Origin: Bacillota bacterium | Lineage (GTDB): Bacteria > Bacillota > Clostridia > Christensenellales > Aristaeellaceae | Assembly: GCA_023396045.1 (NCBI GenBank) | Contig: JAEWXD010000037.1 | Location: 1 to 12,969 of the forward strand | Direction of reading: 5' to 3' | Length of the DNA stretch: 12,969 nucleotides | Shown here: in pieces, positions 6,284-12,969 of the stretch | Numbering within the stretch: position 1 is the stretch's first letter | Layout of the letters: every line of letters begins with the position of its first letter | Notes under the pieces: model-generated | Databases searched by the model: none | What the model was told of the DNA's origin: nothing | The model's input: the letters and a program-made list of their open reading frames with translations, nothing else | Translations under genes and position numbers: made by a program

Positions 6284-7528
6284 ATGCAAGTATATTTACC
6301 ATGGGGCGTAATGGTATTGGCAATTTTGGTATTCATTCAAATTATTTTGTTGCTTTCTGCCAAAATCAAACAAAACAGGCAAAACGAAAATATAGAGCAA
6401 CTACTTAATGTAAGCTATGAGGCAGTGCAACACAACGGTATTTTGCGTAACGAAGTAGCCAATCTCAAGCAGGATATTTACTATACCAAGCAAGAGCAAA
6501 ATGCCCAGTTGCGTGTACAACAAGAAAGCTTAGACGCAAATATAAGCAAATCTTTGCAATATATGCAAGCCCAGTTTGATATTATGGATAGAAAGCAAAC
6601 TGCCTTTCAAGAAAGCATACAAACAAGAATGGATACCATTCGCCAGGAAAATACACGCAATATAGAGTCTATTCGCCAAAGTGTAGACGAAAAATTGAAC
6701 GATACCTTAAATAAGCGCTTCCGTGAAAGCTTTGCCATGATATCCGAACGTTTGGAGTCTGTAAATAAAAGTATAGGTGAAATGCAAAGCTTGAGTGTAG
6801 GTGTACAAAGCTTGCAAAAAACATTAAGCAATGTAAAAACCAGAGGCATTTGGGGTGAATTGCAATTACAAATGCTACTGGAACAAGTGCTTACCCAAAG
6901 TCAATACCTCAGCAATGTAAAAATTGGCAAAGGGGAAGACAGGGTAGAGTTTGCTCTTATTATCCCCAGTGCAGAAGAACAAATTTTGCTACCCATTGAT
7001 AGCAAGTTCCCGCAAGCAAGTTTTACTCGTTTACAAAGTGCCTATGAATCTATGCAGGATGCAGAAATTGCTACGGCGCAGAAAGAATTTGTACAAGCCA
7101 TTAAAACCGAGGCTAAACGCATTAGCAAATACATTCAGCCCCCACAAACCACAGACTTTGCCGTACTGTTTTTACCTATAGAAAGCTTATTTGCCGAGTG
7201 TGTACGCCAAACCGATTTAATAGAGGAATTGCAAAACAAATATCGCATTACAGTGGCGGGCCCTACCACTATGCTTGCCTTGCTCAACGGCTTGCAGCTT
7301 GGCTTCAAGTCCCTCGCCATAGAGCAAAGGTCCGAAGAAATTAAGGCTTTACTTGCTACAGTGAAGCTTGATTTTTCGCAGTTCTTTAAAGCTGTAGAGC
7401 AAAGCCAACAACGCATCCACCAAGCAGGTGATGCCCTGGATAATGTATTCCAAAAAAGCAAAAAAATTCAACGCTCTTTGCAAAGCGTTGAAACAGAATC
7501 TTTTATTCTTCCTTCGGCTGAGGAGTAA
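6284..7528 (+). CDS. rmuC: DNA recombination protein RmuC
   Basis: A 414-residue RmuC-family protein. Residues 7-27 form a single hydrophobic helix that probably anchors it in the membrane. Residues 28-180 are rich in Gln, Glu, Lys and Ile with heptad-like spacing, typical of the long coiled coil of this family. The conserved RmuC domain covers about 185-400: TRGIWGELQLQMLLE (186-200), VEFALIIP, LLPIDSKFPQASF (236-248), LFLPIESLFAE, and AGPTTMLALLNGL (325-337). The family is restriction-nuclease related, and E. coli rmuC limits inversion at short inverted repeats. Its exact activity is not settled. AAGGAG (6272-6277) lies 6 nt before the ATG. The last 26 bp overlap the end of the convergent membrane-protein gene, and I see no terminator of its own beyond the stop. 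Confidence 0.95.
   Translation: MQVYLPWGVMVLAILVFIQIILLLSAKIKQNRQNENIEQLLNVSYEAVQHNGILRNEVANLKQDIYYTKQEQNAQLRVQQESLDANISKSLQYMQAQFDIMDRKQTAFQESIQTRMDTIRQENTRNIESIRQSVDEKLNDTLNKRFRESFAMISERLESVNKSIGEMQSLSVGVQSLQKTLSNVKTRGIWGELQLQMLLEQVLTQSQYLSNVKIGKGEDRVEFALIIPSAEEQILLPIDSKFPQASFTRLQSAYESMQDAEIATAQKEFVQAIKTEAKRISKYIQPPQTTDFAVLFLPIESLFAECVRQTDLIEELQNKYRITVAGPTTMLALLNGLQLGFKSLAIEQRSEEIKALLATVKLDFSQFFKAVEQSQQRIHQAGDALDNVFQKSKKIQRSLQSVETESFILPSAEE
7461..7492 (-). terminator. Terminator for the minus-strand membrane protein, inside rmuC
   Basis: Read on the minus strand, arms TTCAACGC (7492-7485) and GCGTTGAA (7474-7467) flank a 10-nt loop and are followed by TTTTTT (7466-7461), then GC and a second run of six T residues. 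The hairpin begins 10 nt after the membrane-protein stop codon, as expected for an intrinsic terminator. It lies wholly inside the rmuC reading frame, where the T tracts read as Lys-rich codons (residues 391-395). On the plus strand it lacks a trailing T tract, so it should not stop rmuC. Confidence 0.75.
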
Positions 7529-8570
7529 ATTGTCGGTTTTTATGTAACCTTGTATCAATGTTTTTCATAGGGAACAAGGTAAATATAAAACCCAATAGCA
7601 AAGTGGTGTAGTAGCTTGCAAAGCGCCATAGCAACAAGGCAGAAAATAATTTACTACCGGGAAACAGGTTTTTAAAAAATAGTGCAAAGCCGCCTTCTTG
7701 TGCGCCACTTGCGCCGGGTAGGGGGGCATAGCTTGCCGCTACAAACAGCAAGGCACTCATGGTTAATATTTCAATGTTGGTAGTGGTGTTGCTTGGTAAT
7801 CCCAAGGCAATATATATGGCGTTGGTAAGCGCAAATATGCACATAAACTGTATGCAGGTAAGCAGAAATTGTAGTAGCAATTGTAAAGGGTCGTTGCGTA
7901 TCATACGCACGCTTTTGTCAAAATTATCAATGGCAGTGTCTATTTTATTAACGATGCTGGTGTTCTTTTTCACCAAATGTATTTTTTCTAATATACGAAT
8001 TGCACCATATACTAAAAAGCGAACCAATCGGCTGTTAATGGCAAGCAATAATACTGCCAAAACGGTAATTCCGTTAAAAAAGTAGCCCATATATAATATC
8101 CACATATGGCCGCCAAGTTGTGTGCTTACAAAATCTTTGTTAGAAAACCACAATACACTGCTTACAATAATCAGCCCCAATTGAAACATAAAAAAACGCA
8201 CAGCGAGTATAGATGTACTGATACCTATGGGTATACCGCTTTTTTTGAAGTAATATATTTGCATGGGTTGCCCACCGGTGGCTGCCGGTGTAATGCTGGA
8301 ATAGTAGTTACCGATGAGCACTATGCGAAACATGCGAAAAAATGGCACTTTAAAGCCTTGTAGCAAAAAATAAATGCTTGTACTGATGGTTTCACATACC
8401 ATATAGGCTATCCAACAGCCAATAATAATACATAGCCAATACCAAGGCAAAGCAATTAGCTCTGTTAGTATTTGTTTAGGGTCGTTGCCTTTGAGGCCGA
8501 TGTATAGCACCAATGCGAAAATAGAAAATATAAATAGTAAATTTAATATTCTTTTGGTAGAGGATTTCAT
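7503..8570 (-). CDS. Multi-pass membrane protein, LPG-synthase TM / UPF0104 (YbhN-like) family
   Basis: A 355-residue membrane protein with about eight hydrophobic segments, the first at residues 9-26 and the last around 318-334. It carries two family hallmarks: the SSITPAATGGQPMQIYYFKK loop (91-110) and the APLPGASGAQEGGFALFF loop (282-299). Both belong to the transmembrane region shared by MprF-type flippases and stand-alone UPF0104 proteins. The soluble aminoacyl-transferase domain of MprF is absent, so this is not a full lysylphosphatidylglycerol synthase. A lipid-handling or flippase-like role is inferred from the family, not shown. ATG 8570 follows a strong AGGAGGGGG (plus 8574-8582). 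An extended -10 (plus 8600-8608) lies upstream, with the yaiI-like gene diverging. Its last 26 bp overlap the end of convergent rmuC. Confidence 0.88.
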   Translation of the reverse strand: MKSSTKRILNLLFIFSIFALVLYIGLKGNDPKQILTELIALPWYWLCIIIGCWIAYMVCETISTSIYFLLQGFKVPFFRMFRIVLIGNYYSSITPAATGGQPMQIYYFKKSGIPIGISTSILAVRFFMFQLGLIIVSSVLWFSNKDFVSTQLGGHMWILYMGYFFNGITVLAVLLLAINSRLVRFLVYGAIRILEKIHLVKKNTSIVNKIDTAIDNFDKSVRMIRNDPLQLLLQFLLTCIQFMCIFALTNAIYIALGLPSNTTTNIEILTMSALLFVAASYAPLPGASGAQEGGFALFFKNLFPGSKLFSALLLWRFASYYTTLLLGFIFTLFPMKNIDTRLHKNRQFTPQPKEE

Positions 8571-8599
8571 TTTCCCCCTCCTATTGTTTGATACCTATT

Positions 8600-8608
8600 A
8601 GTATACCA
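8600..8608 (-). promoter_or_regulatory. Extended -10 for the UPF0104 membrane protein
   Basis: The minus strand reads TGGTATACT (8608 to 8600), the same extended -10 nonamer found at 606-614 on the plus strand. It lies about 30 nt before the ATG at 8570. No good -35 is seen, which extended -10 promoters can tolerate. The 57-bp gap must also hold the promoter for the divergent gene at 8628. Confidence 0.5.
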
Positions 8609-8627
8609 TAAATGAAAGGTTTTGCGT

Positions 8628-9077
8628 ATGAAAATCATAGTAGATGCCGATGCTTGCCCTCATATTACAGAAATTATAGACCTTGGCAAACAACACAATG
8701 TACCCGTTTTGCTTGTGTGCGACTATACGCACAATTTGTCTGCCTATAATGTAGAAACCATTGTAGTAGAAAAAGCAAGAGATAGTGCCGATTTTAAAAT
8801 TTTACAATTGGTTACAGTCAAGGATATGGTTATTACCCAAGATACTGGCTTGGCAGCGATGGTGCTTGCCAAAAAAGCGTCTGCCATGCATTATAATGGT
8901 TTGGTGTTTAGCAACGAAAATATAGATAGATTGCTTGCTAAACGTCATATAGGGGCTAAGCTTCGCAGGCAAGGCAAATTTGGTAAAAGTGCTTTCCCTA
9001 AAGAAGAACAAGGAAATTTTAAAGAAAATATTTTGGAGTGGATTTGCCAAAATAAAACTTTAAACAATGGGCAGTAG
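8628..9077 (+). CDS. YaiI/YqxD family protein (UPF0178)
   Basis: A 149-residue protein of the UPF0178 family. The opening MKIIVDADACP gives the conserved acidic pair D6 and D8. KARDSADFKI (49-58) and ITQDTGLAAMVLAK (69-82) supply further conserved acidic positions, and RRQGKFGKSAFPKEEQ (113-128) is the family's basic C-terminal signature. The acidic arrangement resembles PIN/NYN-like nuclease folds, so a metal-dependent nuclease role is possible but is an inference; no activity is established to my knowledge. I chose ATG 8628, with AAAGG at 8615-8619 placed 8 nt upstream. An in-frame TTG two codons earlier (8622) sits too close to that site. It diverges from the membrane-protein gene across 57 bp. 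A weak TTGTTT/CATAAA pair (8584-8589, 8607-8612) is the best promoter guess. Confidence 0.92.
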   Translation: MKIIVDADACPHITEIIDLGKQHNVPVLLVCDYTHNLSAYNVETIVVEKARDSADFKILQLVTVKDMVITQDTGLAAMVLAKKASAMHYNGLVFSNENIDRLLAKRHIGAKLRRQGKFGKSAFPKEEQGNFKENILEWICQNKTLNNGQ

Positions 9078-9099
9078 CATTTTACTGCTTTTTATTTTG
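9071..9099 (+). terminator. Rho-independent terminator overlapping the yaiI-like stop codon
   Basis: Arms GCAGTA (9071-9076) and TACTGC (9083-9088) enclose a 6-nt loop and are followed by TTTTTATTTTG. The 5' arm contains the first two bases of the stop codon at 9075-9077, so coding sequence and terminator share bases. The short, modest-GC stem suggests moderate efficiency. Confidence 0.72.
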
Positions 9100-9118
9100 T
9101 TTTGTAAATTCTAAACAT

Positions 9119-9130
9119 CAAACCGGTTTG
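9119..9130. repeat. 12-bp perfect palindrome upstream of priA
   Basis: CAAACCGGTTTG is a perfect 12-bp palindrome with a central CG. It is 39 bp upstream of the proposed priA -35 and beyond the yaiI-like terminator. Central-CG palindromes of this kind are the general shape of LacI-family operators, but no such regulator is encoded here. Confidence 0.5.
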
Positions 9131-9168
9131 CAAAATGTAATCTAAGGCAGTTTTTTCCTTGCTTTTAT

Positions 9169-9197
9169 TTGCGTATACACCTTAAATGGTATATAAT
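9169..9197 (+). promoter_or_regulatory. Sigma-A promoter of the priA-def-fmt operon
   Basis: TTGCGT (9169-9174) and an exact TATAAT (9192-9197) are separated by 17 bp, with a predicted start near 9204. The -10 lies in an alternating AT stretch that also offers TATATA registers. The leader to the TTG start at 9232 would be about 28 nt. The rest of the 154-bp gap after 9077 holds only the terminator and the palindrome noted separately. Confidence 0.7.
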
Positions 9198-9231
9198 ATA
9201 CACTGTATAACTATGTGTGGGAGGTGCTGGT

Positions 9232-11478
9232 TTGTTTGCAGAAGTCGTTGTAGATATTGTGCATAGTAACTTAAGCAAATCCTTTAGTTATAGCATACCG
9301 GAGGGCATGCATATAGAAATAGGTATGCGTGTACTTGTGCCTTTTGCACACCAAAATATATTCGGCATCGTGGTAGGCTTACAGGAAACGATAAGCTTTG
9401 ATATTAGCAAAGTAAAACCCATACAAAAAGTAATGGAAAATTACCCTGCCGTTTTGCCTTCGTTGATATTGCTTGCAAGGCAAATGGCACAGGAAGCCCA
9501 TTGCACTGTGGCAGAAACCTTGCGTTTGATGTTGCCGGCAGAAATGCGCCGTGGCAAAATTAACATTAAACAAGAAAATGTAGCGCAATTGTTGCCTATT
9601 TCTGCTAATGATTTGGAAAACTTAGTTTGTAAAGTAGGGCCAACCAAGAAAAAAGGCTTACTATTGAACTTGCTTTCCGACTTTGCTATGCATAGCGTAG
9701 TAGAACTTGCAGACTATGTGAGCACTCCTTTGCCTGTGCTTCGTAAGCTGGAAGAGGAGGGCTATGTAAAAATCAGCAAGCGAGAATTGTTTCGCTTGCC
9801 CTATGGGGAAGAAATTTTGGAGGATATTCCGGAACCACCTCTTATGGAGCAACAAAAACAAGCCTTAGAAATTATTGAGGAAGATTGTAAAACCGGCAAG
9901 CGCGGCTTTTTGATTCATGGTGTAACAGGCTCCGGTAAAACAGAAGTATATATTCGCTTGGTAAAAAAAGCGTTGAAAGAGGGCAAGGGTGTTATTATTC
10001 TTGTGCCAGAAATATCCTTAACACCACAAATGGTGCGTTGGTTTAGAGAACGCTTTGCAGACAATGCCGCTGTGCTTCATTCCAGGCTCAGCGCAGGCGA
10101 AAAATATGATGAGTGGCGCAGAATACGCCTTTCACAAGCAAGGGTGGTCATTGGTGCAAGGTCTGCTATATTTGCCCCGGTAGAAAATTTAGGTCTTATC
10201 GTAGTGGACGAAGAACATGAAAGCACGTATCAAAGCGACAGGCATCCTCAATACGATGCAAGGCATATTGCCAAATTGCGTGCCGAAAATGAAGATGCGC
10301 TCTATGTACTATCCAGTGCAACGCCAAGTATCAAAAGTTTTGCCATGGCCTTACATGGTAAAACAGGCCTTATAGAAATGCCAAAACGAGTAATGAATCG
10401 CCCCATGCCCCAAGTACATTTGGTAGATATGCGTAAGGAATTGCAAGGTGGCAACTATTCCATGTTTTCGGATGTGCTCATTGCCAAAATGAAGGAGCAT
10501 TTGCAAAATGGCAATCAGGTTATCTTGTTTTTAAACCGTCGTGGGCATTCCACCTTTGTGTCTTGCAGAAACTGTGGCCATGTTATTAAGTGTGATGCAT
10601 GCGATATTTCTATGACCTACCACAACCCGCAGGAATACGAGGGTGAAGTGCTAAAGTGCCATGCCTGTGGCAATGTTAAGCCTGTACCTAAAAAATGCCC
10701 GGAATGTGGTAGTGCATATATTCGCTATTTTGGCGGCGGCACTCAAAAGGTAGAGGAACAATTATTACAACATTTTCCGAATTTGCGTGTGGCACGTATG
10801 GATCTGGATACCACCGGCACCAAAAATGCCCATGCAGATATTTTAGAGCGTTTTCGCAACGGTGAAGCCCAAGTGCTCATCGGTACACAAATGATTACCA
10901 AGGGTTTGGATTTCCCTAATGTAACTTTAGTGGGCGTTATTGCGGCAGATGTTACCTTGTACTTGCCGGATTATCGTGCACCGGAGCGTACCTTTCAGCT
11001 GATTACACAGGTGGCAGGTAGAGCGGGCAGGGCTAACCAGGCTGGCGAAGTATATGTGCAAACTTATAAGCCGGAGCACAGTGTCATTATAGATGCTGCT
11101 AACCAAGACTATAGAGCATTCTTTGTAAAAGAGTTAGAGCGTAGAAAAAAATCCTTTTACCCACCTTATACACAAATTGTAAGGCTGCTCATAGAAGGCA
11201 AACAAAAGCAAGATGTGCATAATATTTGCAATGCTCTTTACAGCAACATACAAACCCATTTGCAAGCTCATCCTTTGCAAAAGAAAAAGCTGATTCATCT
11301 GCATATGGACGAAGCCCCAGTAAAACGAATGCGAAATAAATACCGTTATCAAATATTGTGCAAACTGTTTGTGCATGAAGAGGCAGAAAATTTTAAAGCT
11401 TTTATTGAAGAACAAAGTCGCTTAAGCTATGACGGTATTGATATACAATACGAAGTAGATCCAACCAACATGATGTAA
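9232..11478 (+). CDS. priA: Primosomal replication restart helicase PriA
   Basis: A 748-residue PriA of normal length. Residues 1-100 form the 3'-DNA-end binding domain (VVVDIVHSNLSKSFSYSIPEG) and a winged-helix-like region spans about 110-195. Helicase lobe 1 has Walker A GVTGSGKTEVY (230-240), DEEHE (326-330) and SSATPS (361-366). The zinc-binding insertion shows eight cysteines: C445, C448, C454, C457, C476, C479, C489 and C492. Lobe 2 has IGTQMITKGLDFP (550-562) and QVAGRAGR (593-600). PriA reloads the replicative helicase at stalled or repaired forks. I chose TTG 9232 because GGGAGG (9219-9224) lies 7 nt upstream and the protein then starts with the usual FAEVVVD. A GTG at 9217 would begin on the ribosome site itself. 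All key residues appear intact. def follows after 24 nt. Confidence 0.98.
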   Translation: MFAEVVVDIVHSNLSKSFSYSIPEGMHIEIGMRVLVPFAHQNIFGIVVGLQETISFDISKVKPIQKVMENYPAVLPSLILLARQMAQEAHCTVAETLRLMLPAEMRRGKINIKQENVAQLLPISANDLENLVCKVGPTKKKGLLLNLLSDFAMHSVVELADYVSTPLPVLRKLEEEGYVKISKRELFRLPYGEEILEDIPEPPLMEQQKQALEIIEEDCKTGKRGFLIHGVTGSGKTEVYIRLVKKALKEGKGVIILVPEISLTPQMVRWFRERFADNAAVLHSRLSAGEKYDEWRRIRLSQARVVIGARSAIFAPVENLGLIVVDEEHESTYQSDRHPQYDARHIAKLRAENEDALYVLSSATPSIKSFAMALHGKTGLIEMPKRVMNRPMPQVHLVDMRKELQGGNYSMFSDVLIAKMKEHLQNGNQVILFLNRRGHSTFVSCRNCGHVIKCDACDISMTYHNPQEYEGEVLKCHACGNVKPVPKKCPECGSAYIRYFGGGTQKVEEQLLQHFPNLRVARMDLDTTGTKNAHADILERFRNGEAQVLIGTQMITKGLDFPNVTLVGVIAADVTLYLPDYRAPERTFQLITQVAGRAGRANQAGEVYVQTYKPEHSVIIDAANQDYRAFFVKELERRKKSFYPPYTQIVRLLIEGKQKQDVHNICNALYSNIQTHLQAHPLQKKKLIHLHMDEAPVKRMRNKYRYQILCKLFVHEEAENFKAFIEEQSRLSYDGIDIQYEVDPTNMM

Positions 11479-11502
11479 TTTGAAAAATAAAGAGAGAGAA
11501 TC

Positions 11503-12033
11503 ATGGCAATACGAAAAATAGTAGAAATTGGCGATGCTGCATTGCGCCAAAACTGCAGAAAAGTAGAAAAATTTAATGAACGATTGCATATTCTGTTAGA
11601 TGATATGGCTGAAACCATGTACCACGCTAACGGCGTGGGGCTTGCTGCTCCACAAATTGGCGTGCTAAGGCGAATTTGCGTGGTAGATGTTCGCACAGAA
11701 GACAGTAAGCTGTTTGAATTTATCAATCCGGAAATTATAGAGCAAGAAGGCTGCCAACTGGGCGTAGAAGGTTGCCTTTCTGTGCCGGGCAGAATGGGCG
11801 AAGTAGAACGCCCGCAAAAAATTAAATTGCGTGCACAAGACCGTTTTGGCAACCCTTTTGAAATTGTGGCAGAAGACTTTTTTGCGCGTGCCATTTGCCA
11901 CGAAATAGACCATCTCAACGGTCAACTCTATGTAGATATTATGGAACGTGAAATTTTTGAAGAAGATTTGGAAGAAGCACCAAAGCCAAAACGCACATTG
12001 CGTAAATCTAAATTACAGGGGTTGAAAAAATGA
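11503..12033 (+). CDS. def: Peptide deformylase
   Basis: A 176-residue peptide deformylase, the metalloenzyme that removes the N-formyl group from new proteins. All three catalytic motifs are present: GVGLAAPQ (44-51), EGCLS (89-93) with metal ligand C91, and HEIDH (133-137), where H133 and H137 bind the metal and E134 is the general acid/base. The core ends near residue 148. The remaining 28 residues first run acidic (EREIFEEDLEEAP) and then strongly basic (KPKRTLRKSKLQGLKK); a basic C-terminal helix anchors E. coli deformylase to the ribosome, so a similar role is plausible. The ribosome site is weak (GAGAGAG, 11492-11498). The stop overlaps the fmt start in an ATGA arrangement, which couples production of the removing and the adding enzyme. 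Confidence 0.98.
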   Translation: MAIRKIVEIGDAALRQNCRKVEKFNERLHILLDDMAETMYHANGVGLAAPQIGVLRRICVVDVRTEDSKLFEFINPEIIEQEGCQLGVEGCLSVPGRMGEVERPQKIKLRAQDRFGNPFEIVAEDFFARAICHEIDHLNGQLYVDIMEREIFEEDLEEAPKPKRTLRKSKLQGLKK

Positions 12034-12959
12034 GAATTGTATTTATGGGCACACCGGAGTTTGCAGTACCTAGTTTGCAAGCCTTGGTAGAAAACGGTTT
12101 TGATGTGGTAGGCGTTATTACCCAGCCGGACAAGCCGAAGGGTAGGGGTGGCAAGGTGCAACAAAGCCCCGTAAAAGAATATGCACTTTCAAAAAACATT
12201 CCTGTATTTCAGCCACTTAAAATTCGTAACGAATTAGAAATGCTGCAAAATCTAAAGCCGGACTACTGTGTAACTGCCGCCTTTGGGCAAATATTAAGCC
12301 AGGCAGTGCTGGATATTCCTAAGGCAACCATCAATGTACATGGTTCTTTATTGCCAAAGCATAGGGGGGCGGCACCAGCACAATGGGCTATTTTGCAAGG
12401 GGATGCTGTAACCGGCATTACCACCATGTTTACTGATAAAGGTATAGATACCGGTAAAATGCTGCTTAAAGCAGAATGTGCTATTGAGCCAACAGATACA
12501 GCAGGTTCTTTGCTTCAAAAACTTTCTGTAATCGGCGCCAATCTCTTAATACAAACTTTGAAAAATATAGAAACCATTGTTCCAATAGAGCAGAATGAAG
12601 CAGAGTTTACCTACGACCCCATGCTCAAAAAAGAAATGGGCGAGATTGATTTTACTAAGCCTGCCGAATATATAGAGCGTCAAGTACGTGCTATGCAACC
12701 ATGGCCCAAAGCCTATATTACATCCCATAGCGGATTGCAATATAAAATAACCCAAGCAAAAGTACTGCAAAACAGCAGCAAAGAACCGGGCACAGTGGTG
12801 TTTGCCAGTAGCAAGCAAGGCCTCATTGTAGCCACCGCAACCAAGGACATTCAAATACTACGCATGCAAGCTCCCAATAAAAAAGAAATGGACGCTGCAG
12901 CATATTTGCTAGGTAAACCTATGCAAAGCAATATACAAATTACACAAGCATTAGAATAA
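12030..12959 (+). CDS. fmt: Methionyl-tRNA formyltransferase
   Basis: A 309-residue enzyme of typical length that formylates initiator Met-tRNA using 10-formyltetrahydrofolate. The start MRIVFMGTPEFAVPSL is the family N-terminus. The catalytic centre shows N102 and H104 in INVHGSLLPKHRGAAPAQW, and D140 in TTMFTDKGIDTGKML. The C-terminal tRNA-binding beta-barrel covers about residues 205-305 (FTKPAEYIERQVRAMQPWPKAY at its start). AGGGG (12017-12021) lies 8 nt before the ATG, which overlaps the def stop by four bases. The gene is complete and ends 10 bp before the window edge. GGGAG directly after its stop codon looks like a ribosome-binding site for a further gene outside the window. Confidence 0.98.
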   Translation: MRIVFMGTPEFAVPSLQALVENGFDVVGVITQPDKPKGRGGKVQQSPVKEYALSKNIPVFQPLKIRNELEMLQNLKPDYCVTAAFGQILSQAVLDIPKATINVHGSLLPKHRGAAPAQWAILQGDAVTGITTMFTDKGIDTGKMLLKAECAIEPTDTAGSLLQKLSVIGANLLIQTLKNIETIVPIEQNEAEFTYDPMLKKEMGEIDFTKPAEYIERQVRAMQPWPKAYITSHSGLQYKITQAKVLQNSSKEPGTVVFASSKQGLIVATATKDIQILRMQAPNKKEMDAAAYLLGKPMQSNIQITQALE

Positions 12960-12965
12960 GGGAGA
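12958..12965 (+). promoter_or_regulatory. Ribosome-binding site of a gene beyond the right edge
   Basis: AAGGGAGA overlaps the fmt stop codon and is purine-rich like other ribosome sites in the window. A TTG at 12967-12969 is only 2 nt from it, which is close for a start, so the true start is more likely just past the edge. This indicates that the priA-def-fmt operon continues. Confidence 0.45.
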
Positions 12966-12969
12966 ATTG

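Noticed and set aside
7547..7580. ACCTTGT/ACAAGGT inverted repeat after rmuC as an rmuC terminator
   Set aside because: The loop is 20 nt, the stem 7 bp, and no T tract follows on the plus strand; it lies in the membrane-protein coding region.
7503..8570. Full MprF lysylphosphatidylglycerol synthase
   Set aside because: At 355 residues it has only the transmembrane part; the soluble aminoacyl-transferase domain is missing.
11427..11918. 163-residue open frame on the minus strand across priA end and def
   Set aside because: It lies antisense to the catalytic motifs of deformylase, is Ser/Pro-rich like a translated complement, and has no ribosome site.
1..12969. Defence system, CRISPR array, prophage or insertion element
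   Set aside because: No direct-repeat arrays, transposase, integrase or defence-type genes are visible; all the long frames fit housekeeping or common membrane and enzyme families.

Overview
The window is an AT-rich chromosomal segment that looks like a low-GC Bacillota (Firmicutes) genome. The pointers are strong purine-rich Shine-Dalgarno sites, frequent TTG starts, the ylxM-ffh-rpsP-khpA order, a YqxD/YaiI-type protein and the priA-def-fmt order. Clostridia or Negativicutes both fit, and the sequence alone does not decide between them. I found no rRNA, tRNA, CRISPR array, insertion sequence, phage gene or other sign of recent transfer. Almost everything is housekeeping, and I see no convincing undescribed system.

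Layout. (1) 2-553 (+): the C-terminal 183 residues of an alanine/glycine:cation symporter, closed by an intrinsic terminator. (2) 643-2105 (+): a GNAT acetyltransferase followed 11 nt later by a membrane-anchored alpha/beta hydrolase, closed by a 12-bp-stem terminator. (3) 2187-4398 (-): ylxM-ffh-rpsP-khpA, the SRP GTPase with its helix-turn-helix partner plus ribosomal protein S16 and the KhpA RNA chaperone. It reads from a near-consensus promoter at 4439-4466 that carries two inverted repeats. (4) 4534-6228 (+): diverging from the same 130-bp region, a DUF4097-like repeat protein, then the YbaB/EbfC nucleoid protein and RecR. (5) 6284-7528 (+): rmuC. (6) 7503-8570 (-): a multi-pass membrane protein of the lysylphosphatidylglycerol-synthase transmembrane/UPF0104 family. 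It converges on rmuC with a 26-bp coding overlap, and its apparent terminator lies inside the rmuC reading frame. (7) 8628-9077 (+): a YaiI/YqxD (UPF0178) protein. (8) 9232-12959 (+): priA-def-fmt. An SD-like sequence at the right edge suggests that operon continues.

Functional themes. The minus-strand operon covers co-translational targeting and ribosome assembly. ybaB, recR, rmuC and priA cover recombinational repair and replication restart. def and fmt are the paired deformylation and formylation steps of bacterial translation initiation. The points most worth a second look are compact-genome arrangements: the terminator embedded in rmuC, the DUF4097 gene with its 19-residue repeat in the position dnaX usually holds before ybaB-recR, the dyad-rich promoter of the SRP operon, and an orphan 12-bp palindrome upstream of priA.
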